DNA of 64,000 nt, taken from Ectothiorhodospiraceae bacterium BW-2. GTDB lineage: Bacteria; Pseudomonadota; Gammaproteobacteria; Thiohalomonadales; Thiohalomonadaceae. The stretch spans positions 2,479,001-2,543,000 of the forward strand of contig CP032507.1 of NCBI GenBank assembly GCA_008375315.1. The letters are read 5' to 3'. The notes beneath the pieces were generated by a model. The model did no database searches. It was not told the origin of the DNA and saw nothing but the letters and a program-made list of their open reading frames with translations. Below, one piece after another: positions 58,876 through 64,000 of this stretch (positions are counted from its first letter, which is position 1; each line of letters starts with the position of its first letter). The position numbers and the translations under genes were made by a program.

Positions 58876-58926
58876 CTACACACTGAGGGCGACTTCACTT
58901 AGATGAGAGGGTTAGCTACCCCCGAC

Positions 58927-60309
58927 CTATTGAACGCTACGGACTAAACGAACATAGTTGAAGACCCTCAACGCATCGCCCTGAGGCCCGTGGCTTTGGG
59001 GATAGTCAGCGGCATTGCCACTTTTCGGATCACTGCGTTGAGCACCGGCGCCATGGACATCCAACCAACTTTTGCCACCATCCATTGAGCCGATGGCTCT
59101 GCCAAAAGCGATGTAGGCTCCATACCCTCCACTGATTTCGCCGAGAGTGGCGTGGGTAGTACTGCTCCAGTAATAGGGGGCATCGGTCTGCCCTGCCTCA
59201 TTGGTGATTGCGCTGACGCCAAAGAGTGAGTCGATGGCCGCTCGGTTAGCGTGGGTATCCGGAGAGAGGCTGTAGTCCAATAGGCTTTGTAACTCTTTGA
59301 TAGTTGGCAGACGCCAGTCACGATACCCTAGATGGTTTTCGCTATTGCGTTGTTCGGCTAGCTTTAAGGCCTCCTCCCAGTTGAGACCGACACCACTATC
59401 GCTAGCCTGCCACATTAGCTGGGTCGCCTCATCTGTAATGGTGCCATCGCCGTTGGAGACGAATCGGTTGCTACCGTAAGTAGGGTTATCTCGGACGCAC
59501 AGAGTATAGAAGGTTTTATCAGATCCTTGCATAGTGGTGGGATAGCCTTTGATACGGCCATCGGCAAAATTGACCCCAAAAACGGTTTCATCGCCATTCA
59601 TGGTGGTGGAGACATATCGGGTAGCGGAGACAAACTGGGCATCAATGAGTCGTTCGTTGGCAGAGGTATCGCCATAGCCAAAGCCAAAATAGCGAGTATC
59701 AATAAAGGGGGTAAGTCCACTAGTCTCGCTGCCGGTATAGCTACTAGGATCGAGTCCGCGAAAGTCGATGAGTGAGTAGAGTGTTTTGATGTCTGGTAAG
59801 CGCCAATCGTTGTAACCGGCGAGTGAGAGGCTCTCACAATAGTCAATCGCAGCGCTGTAGCTCAATTTATCCTTGGCGGTGATGCTCTGATCGTTGGTTA
59901 GATCAGGGCTCTGCATCCACATCAAGCCGGTTATTTGATCGCTCACCGTACCCTCTTCATGGAGAAGATAGCTAGCCTGATTTCCCTGTTGCTGCCCATC
60001 TTGGCCATAAAAGGGCGAGCCACTCGTCGGACAGTCGATAGGCGTGGTCGCATTAAAGCACTGCGCCTGCATCGTATCGACAATGGGATAGGTTGGTTTT
60101 GCCGATGAGTCTGGATTAGTCTCATCGGCTTCGGTTGTATCGAGGGATGGCTCTTCTTGTGTTGGTGAGTCAGTCTTATCGGTATCTGTAGGCGTGAGCG
60201 AGGAGGGGCTCTTCTCATCGGCTTGTGTGGGCTGGCTACTGTTGTCTGAAGAGCTGGAGCAGCTAGAGAGGAGTAGCAGTGCTAGAGTGTGTAAAAGATA
60301 ACGATTCAT
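58927..60309 (-). CDS. Lipoprotein with two DUF1566 domains
   Basis: 460 residues; ATG 60309 with AAGGA upstream. Lipobox LLLLSSC (acylated Cys17), then a Ser/Thr/Asp/Glu-rich linker (18-75). First DUF1566 domain about 95-275 (GTVSDQITGLMWMQSPDL, AGYNDWRLPDIKTLYSLID), second about 280-460 (GDGTITDEATQLMWQASDSG, GYRDWRLPTIKELQSLLD, FNYVRLVRSVQ). Probably anchored in the outer membrane. It is the fifth DUF1566 gene of the window, on the opposite strand, and shows no TR-like 3' end. Function unknown; ligand or surface binding is the family-level guess. Confidence 0.87.
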   Translation of the reverse strand: MNRYLLHTLALLLLSSCSSSSDNSSQPTQADEKSPSSLTPTDTDKTDSPTQEEPSLDTTEADETNPDSSAKPTYPIVDTMQAQCFNATTPIDCPTSGSPFYGQDGQQQGNQASYLLHEEGTVSDQITGLMWMQSPDLTNDQSITAKDKLSYSAAIDYCESLSLAGYNDWRLPDIKTLYSLIDFRGLDPSSYTGSETSGLTPFIDTRYFGFGYGDTSANERLIDAQFVSATRYVSTTMNGDETVFGVNFADGRIKGYPTTMQGSDKTFYTLCVRDNPTYGSNRFVSNGDGTITDEATQLMWQASDSGVGLNWEEALKLAEQRNSENHLGYRDWRLPTIKELQSLLDYSLSPDTHANRAAIDSLFGVSAITNEAGQTDAPYYWSSTTHATLGEISGGYGAYIAFGRAIGSMDGGKSWLDVHGAGAQRSDPKSGNAADYPQSHGPQGDALRVFNYVRLVRSVQ

Positions 60310-60383
60310 AGTGATGGTTCCTTAAATTGAGGGGGGAATATCATACAAAACCTATCGGTGTGAGGTTACTAATGTACCCTAGA

Positions 60384-61094
60384 TCACAACCCCGCGCGAG
60401 GGTAGAGCAGCCGTTTGAGCGGTAGATCCTTGCCACCGGTTAGCTGCTCTCGTTGCACTAAAAAGAGCTCTGCGGTGGCTAACGCATCACTGAGTGCGTT
60501 GTGGGCTCTATAGAGTGGCAGTTGGGCGTGTTGACGCAGTGTAGCTAGGCGCAGATCACCGCGCCTTATCGGCAGGTTGCGCCGCTGCATCTGGCGGCGG
60601 GCGAGCCATTCGGTATCGATGACCGGTACTATCCAGCGGCAGCCGTAAATGATTTCGATAGCTCGGCCGATAAAGTTAAGCTCCATCGCGGCGTGGTGGG
60701 CTAGCATCACCCGTCCAGCGATGAGGGGGAGGATCTGGTTGAGTGCCTCTTCTAGGGGGAGGCCGGCGGCGGCATCGGTATCGGTAATTCCGTGGATAAT
60801 CGCACTCGGTTCGGGAATCGCTTGCGCCGGACGGACTAAGAGGTGGAGACTCTGTTGTAGTTCGATGATCTCGCCATTGAGATGGAGCAGGCCGATGGAG
60901 AGGATATCATCCTCTTTCGCCTTGAGGCCGGTGGTCTCTAGATCGATAGCGACTATCGGTACCTGACGGCTCGGTGTGTTCGGATCGGGAAAGGGGGTGG
61001 AGAGGAAGTGGTGCAGGGCGGTGCCTGTCGGGCAGTGGCGTAGTCGTTGTAGGCGGTAGTGGTTGTCACTGAGTAGAAAACGGGGCCACTGCAT
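60384..61094 (-). CDS. DnaQ-like 3'-5' exonuclease
   Basis: 236 residues. Exo I VAIDLETTGL (Asp51, Glu53), Exo II AHHAAMELNFIGRA and Exo III HNALSDALATAELF of the DEDD superfamily. In Exo II the usual FD is ME, an Asp-to-Glu change that may alter metal binding. The 45-residue N-terminal extension before Exo I (HYRLQRLRHCPTGTALHHFL) is typical of the family encoded beside DUF294/CBS proteins. Starts 12 bases after the stop of that gene, so co-transcribed. It cleaves nucleotides from DNA or RNA 3' ends; the biological substrate is unknown. Confidence 0.88.
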   Translation of the reverse strand: MQWPRFLLSDNHYRLQRLRHCPTGTALHHFLSTPFPDPNTPSRQVPIVAIDLETTGLKAKEDDILSIGLLHLNGEIIELQQSLHLLVRPAQAIPEPSAIIHGITDTDAAAGLPLEEALNQILPLIAGRVMLAHHAAMELNFIGRAIEIIYGCRWIVPVIDTEWLARRQMQRRNLPIRRGDLRLATLRQHAQLPLYRAHNALSDALATAELFLVQREQLTGGKDLPLKRLLYPRAGL

Positions 61095-61106
61095 CGTTCG
61101 ATTCGC

Positions 61107-62501
61107 CTAACTCAATTCGGCCACAGAGTAGTGCTGGCTTAGTTGGCTCTGCCACTGGCGCAGGGTGAGGAAGATCTCCTTTAGGTGCTGCATCTCCCAG
61201 CGACTGAGGTGGTTGGGGTTGATAAAGTTATCGACCGGCTGCGCGTTGGCTATCTGTTGGGCGTGGTGGCGCAGCCGCAGCTTGGCAACAAAATGAAAGG
61301 CCTGTTGTAGCTCGATGCTCTCTTCTCGATTGAGTTGGCCGGCAGATTCGCACTGGCGCAGGCGGTTGAGGGTCGATGGGGGGAGGGGGGCAAGGGCTAG
61401 TGCGAGGGCGCGGTGGCGGGCGAGTGAGACGAGTGGAATCAGTGCCCCCTGTTTGATATCGAGCTCTTCGGCGTGCTCCCCCTCGCCCATGACCACCAGT
61501 TGGCGAAAAAAGCCGATCGGGGGGCGGCAGGTGACGGCGTGGGCGGCAAGATAGCGCAAAAAGCGCTCTTGTCGGGCAATGTCGCGGCTCAGCGGAGACC
61601 ATACAGACTCAAAGAGGGTTAGATCGCCCGCTAGGGGGCGGGCATCGAGTAGATTAACGGCGACGGCCACGCTATGGAGGGTCGGTGCCGTTAGCCACTG
61701 CTGCCACTGCCGCTGCCAGCTAGTGAGGGTGCGACACCAGGGGCGGTGTTGCGCCATCACTCTGCCGGAGCAGAGCGGGTAGCCACACTGTGCTAGGTGC
61801 TGGTTGACGGTCGTGGCGAAGTGTTGAAACCAGTTAAGATCACTCTCTGAGGCGCCATCGGCAATAATGAGCGCATTATCTTGGTCGCTATAGGTGAGCT
61901 GCTCCTGCCGTGCCTGTGAGCCGCCGCAGATCCAGCACCAGGCTGTCGGTGCCTCCCCCTGCTGCTGTAGTGTGAGGCTGAGGGTCTGGCGGGTAATGGC
62001 GTCACTTAAGAGTGTCATGGTTTGGTGGATATGTTCGGCGCTGTGGCCGAAGAGGGTGAGCTGAGACTGTAGTTTCGGTAGTCGTTGCGCTAGCGTTATT
62101 AGCTCATGGTGGCTCTGGCAGCGGCCGATATCGACCGTCAGATAGAGCGGGTGATCGCTCTGTAGCCGAAGTAGATCGAGGCTGGTGATCATGCCGCAGA
62201 GCTGCCCCTGTTCGACCACTGCGAGATGGTTAATTTGGTGGCTAGAGAGCAGATAGAGTGCCTCATTGACCGAAGCGCTACGCTCAATCGTCAGTGGGTT
62301 GAGGGTCATAATCGACTTAATGGCGGTAGCGGGAGAGAGGGCGGCGGCGAGGCAGCGATTGCGTAGATCAAGATCGGTCACTACCCCCTCTAAGCGATCG
62401 GGGCTGCCGATAAAGAGGGCAGAGAGGCTATGTTGCTGCATGAGTCGAGCCGCTTCGGTAATGGGGATCGTGGCTGCGGCGGTTAGGGTTAGCGGCCGCA
62501 T
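61107..62501 (-). CDS. CBS-DUF294 putative nucleotidyltransferase, C-terminal part
   Basis: 464 residues from ATG 62501, but homologous sequence (IEVERLRQQQRKFDHHFSQP) runs upstream to about 62650, so this is the larger part of a broken gene. Two CBS motifs (1-120: ALFIGSPDRLEGVVTDLDLR; HLAVVEQGQLCGMITSLDLL), a DUF294 nucleotidyltransferase domain with GGSQARQEQLTYSDQDNALI (G-S and D-x-D, about 190-212), and the helical DUF294_C substrate-binding domain. Related to GlnD-type uridylyltransferases; targets unknown. Family members have an N-terminal cyclic-nucleotide-binding domain, found here in the next fragment. Confidence 0.85.
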   Translation of the reverse strand: MRPLTLTAAATIPITEAARLMQQHSLSALFIGSPDRLEGVVTDLDLRNRCLAAALSPATAIKSIMTLNPLTIERSASVNEALYLLSSHQINHLAVVEQGQLCGMITSLDLLRLQSDHPLYLTVDIGRCQSHHELITLAQRLPKLQSQLTLFGHSAEHIHQTMTLLSDAITRQTLSLTLQQQGEAPTAWCWICGGSQARQEQLTYSDQDNALIIADGASESDLNWFQHFATTVNQHLAQCGYPLCSGRVMAQHRPWCRTLTSWQRQWQQWLTAPTLHSVAVAVNLLDARPLAGDLTLFESVWSPLSRDIARQERFLRYLAAHAVTCRPPIGFFRQLVVMGEGEHAEELDIKQGALIPLVSLARHRALALALAPLPPSTLNRLRQCESAGQLNREESIELQQAFHFVAKLRLRHHAQQIANAQPVDNFINPNHLSRWEMQHLKEIFLTLRQWQSQLSQHYSVAELS

Positions 62502-62584
62502 AATGTCGGCTAGTGGTTGGTTGATCGCGGTGATCGGTAGCGGTGAGGTGTGGAGGTAGTGGGTCGCTTTGCGCAGGCGACGGG

Positions 62585-62947
62585 TCAGGGGCTGGCTGAA
62601 GTGGTGATCAAATTTGCGCTGCTGTTGTCGTAGCCGTTCGACCTCAATGAGGGGAGCAGATAGACTAGGCTATCCTCTATTGCTTGTAGTTGTTGAGGGG
62701 TATTGGGGTCGGGAAGGTAGTGATCGCCTTCACTTAGCTGCTGTTGTAGCTCGCCTTGTGGATTGAGGAGCGAGAGTGCCCCTTGACGAATAATCGTTAA
62801 CGCCTGTAGGGGTGGCAGTAGGGCGTGTTGTCGAAAATAGCGGATCTGTAGCCGCTGGGGCAGGGCGTTAAGCTGCCTCTCTTCTAGCAGATCAAACGGT
62901 GGGTAGAGGGCGAGAAAGTTGCGAATCTCTAGTAGTTCAATATCCAC
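62585..62947 (-). pseudogene. cNMP-binding N-terminal part of the DUF294 gene
   Basis: From the GTG at 62947: FLALYPPFDLLEERQLNALP starts the typical cyclic-nucleotide-binding-like domain, with LTIIRQGALSLLNPQGEL and LSEGDHYLPD. At the four-G run 62651-62654 (plus strand) one base appears missing: the frame changes from LVYLLP into a short unrelated end (SLRSNGYDNSS), while the correct LIEVERLRQQQ lies in the frame of the downstream part. Confidence 0.78.
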
Positions 62948-62994
62948 GCTGTTCCAAAATCTAACCCGATAGGGTGGGTGGGAGGAGGAGAGGC

Positions 62995-63023
62995 TCAACC
63001 GGCGACAGTGTGTCGCCGGTTGA
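62995..63023 (-). terminator. Hairpin after the symporter gene
   Basis: Perfect 13-base-pair stem (62995-63007 with 63011-63023, TCAACCGGCGACA) and a three-base loop, 13 bases after the symporter stop. The following minus-strand sequence is pyrimidine-rich but not a clean T-run. Confidence 0.6.
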
Positions 63024-63035
63024 AAAGTCTGGCCT

Positions 63036-63704
63036 CTAGTGGTCGGTAGCGCTACTAGCGCCTTTAGGCACGCGAATATCTTCAACCAGAGTCTGAATAT
63101 GCTCCGGTGGGGGAGCGGTCACTTTGGAGAGGATAATCGCAGTGGCAAAGTTGAGTAGAGCGCCAATGGCACCGAAGGATTCAGGCTGAATCCCCATAAA
63201 CCAGTGTTCGGCGTTATTCGGTGCCATTGCCGTTCCCGGAATAAAGAACCACCCTTTAAACCAGAAGATGTAGAGCAGTGTTGATCCGAGACCGACCAGC
63301 ATACCGGCAACGGCAGCGATATTATTAATCCGCTTGCTGAAGATACCCATCATCAGTGCTGGGAAGAGTGACGAGGCGGCTAGGCCGAAGGCGAGCGCTA
63401 CCACTTGAGCGGCAAAGCCGGGGGGGTGCATCCCTAGATAGCCGGCGACTAAAATCGCCCCCGCCATCGCGATGCGCCCTGCCATTAGCTCGTTTTTCTC
63501 TGAGATTGAGGGCATAAATACCCCCTTTAACAGATCGTGCGAAATGGCCGAGGCGATCGCAAGCAGTAGTCCTGCTGCGGTCGAGAGTGCCGCTGCCAGT
63601 CCCCCAGCTGCCACCAGCGCAATCACCCAGTTAGGGAGTTGGGCGATTTCGGGGTTAGCTAGTACCATAATGTCGCGGTCAACCTTGACCATTTCGTTCA
63701 GCAA
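63036..63704 (-). pseudogene. Sodium:solute symporter, C-terminal fragment cut by IS
   Basis: The last 220 or so residues of an SSF-family permease. VDRDIMVLANPEIAQLPNWV, ALVAAGGLAAALSTAAGLLL and AIASAISHDLLKG match the conserved late transmembrane segments of the acetate/VC_2705-type subgroup. At least five hydrophobic helices remain, then a polar tail. At 63699 the frame enters an IS copy, so the N-terminal part lies beyond the element, outside the window. In related genomes this permease sits beside DUF294 and the DnaQ-like gene, as here. Transport is presumably lost unless the IS excises. Confidence 0.82.
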
Positions 63705-64000
63705 TTCAGAGTCACCGCCAAACCAGCATCACTACATAGCCTTGCTTTCTTGGCGACAATACCCCCCCTCTTCTCAACATTTCCTTGTTGAAAAGTCAAC
63801 TATTTCAAATTGTACAGCGGTGTTGAGTGAGCTTGTCTCCAGTGTGTAATGAGGGTTATCCCGAATTTCGGAGCGGGGATCTCCATCGTCTTTTAATTGA
63901 TGAGTCGAATCTGGCAGGGGCGCCCGGTGAGTTGGGCTAATTTCGTTACCGACAGTTTTCGTTCAGTCATAACGGCAATCATCTTTCCCCAGATGCGCTT
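63699..64000 (-). mobile_element. 1.7 kb DDE insertion sequence, copy 4 (partial)
   Basis: Begins CAGCAATTCAG at 63699 in the same orientation as the nested copy at 38823 and runs out of the window, so its other end and target duplication cannot be seen. Confidence 0.85.
63893..64000 (-). CDS. DDE transposase of the 1.7 kb IS, copy 4 (3' end only)
   Basis: The last 35 codons of the same transposase (ending LAQLTGRPCQIRLIN) lie in the window; the rest is beyond position 64000. Confidence 0.8.
   Translation of the reverse strand, partial: KRIWGKMIAVMTERKLSVTKLAQLTGRPCQIRLIN

Noticed and set aside
1-64000. tRNA, rRNA and riboswitch genes
   Set aside because: None recognised on either strand by reading; a covariance-model search could not be run.

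Overview
The window looks like an accessory region of a gammaproteobacterium. The reasons are the FIST plus hybrid histidine kinase pair, the symporter / DUF294-CBS / DnaQ-like exonuclease cluster at the right end, and the abundance of DUF1566 (Lcl-type) surface proteins and Rpn-type nucleases. A sulfur-oxidising lineage is plausible, but I cannot name a genus from sequence alone. No rRNA, tRNA or CRISPR was recognised.

Layout. (1) 1-2605: a FIST sensory protein (5' end outside the window) and a hybrid histidine kinase. (2) About 2598-5538: an AT-richer island with a C5-cytosine methyltransferase, a NotI-like restriction endonuclease and a decayed PIN toxin/antitoxin pair. (3) 5650-16863, locus A: a giant secreted repeat protein ending in a DUF1566 domain, then avd, a template repeat (TR), a reverse transcriptase and a second, small DUF1566 protein. 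This is a complete diversity-generating retroelement (DGR). Both DUF1566 genes end in variable repeats (VRs) that differ from the TR almost only at template adenines. (4) 17069-47730: a tandem array of twelve units of about 1.66 kb. Each unit has an Rpn-family PD-(D/E)XK nuclease on the minus strand and, divergently, the first codons of the locus B giant gene. In eleven units those codons are fused to a relic of the histidine kinase 3' end. The Rpn genes differ in length by multiples of 7 codons in a coiled-coil tail. Five insertion sequences of four types sit inside the array, one nested in another. (5) 47617-57908, locus B: a giant gene paralogous to locus A, broken by three G-tract frameshifts, and a small DUF1566 protein; no avd, TR or RT is present. 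(6) 57909-58926: a RelE/HTH toxin-antitoxin pair between long palindromic repeats. (7) 58927-63704: a two-domain DUF1566 lipoprotein, a DnaQ-like exonuclease, a frameshifted cNMP/CBS/DUF294 protein and a sodium:solute symporter cut by another IS copy.

How it fits together. Locus A is a machine for diversifying the C-terminal, probably ligand-binding, face of exported DUF1566 proteins; locus B is a related, apparently non-templated locus. The Rpn array lies exactly between them, and its units carry pieces of both. The repeat units also preserve a junction of kinase end and giant-gene upstream sequence that the restriction-modification island now interrupts. This suggests the array keeps a record of an older gene order. 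Many frameshifts lie in or near homopolymers, so sequencing error, phase variation and decay cannot be told apart here.
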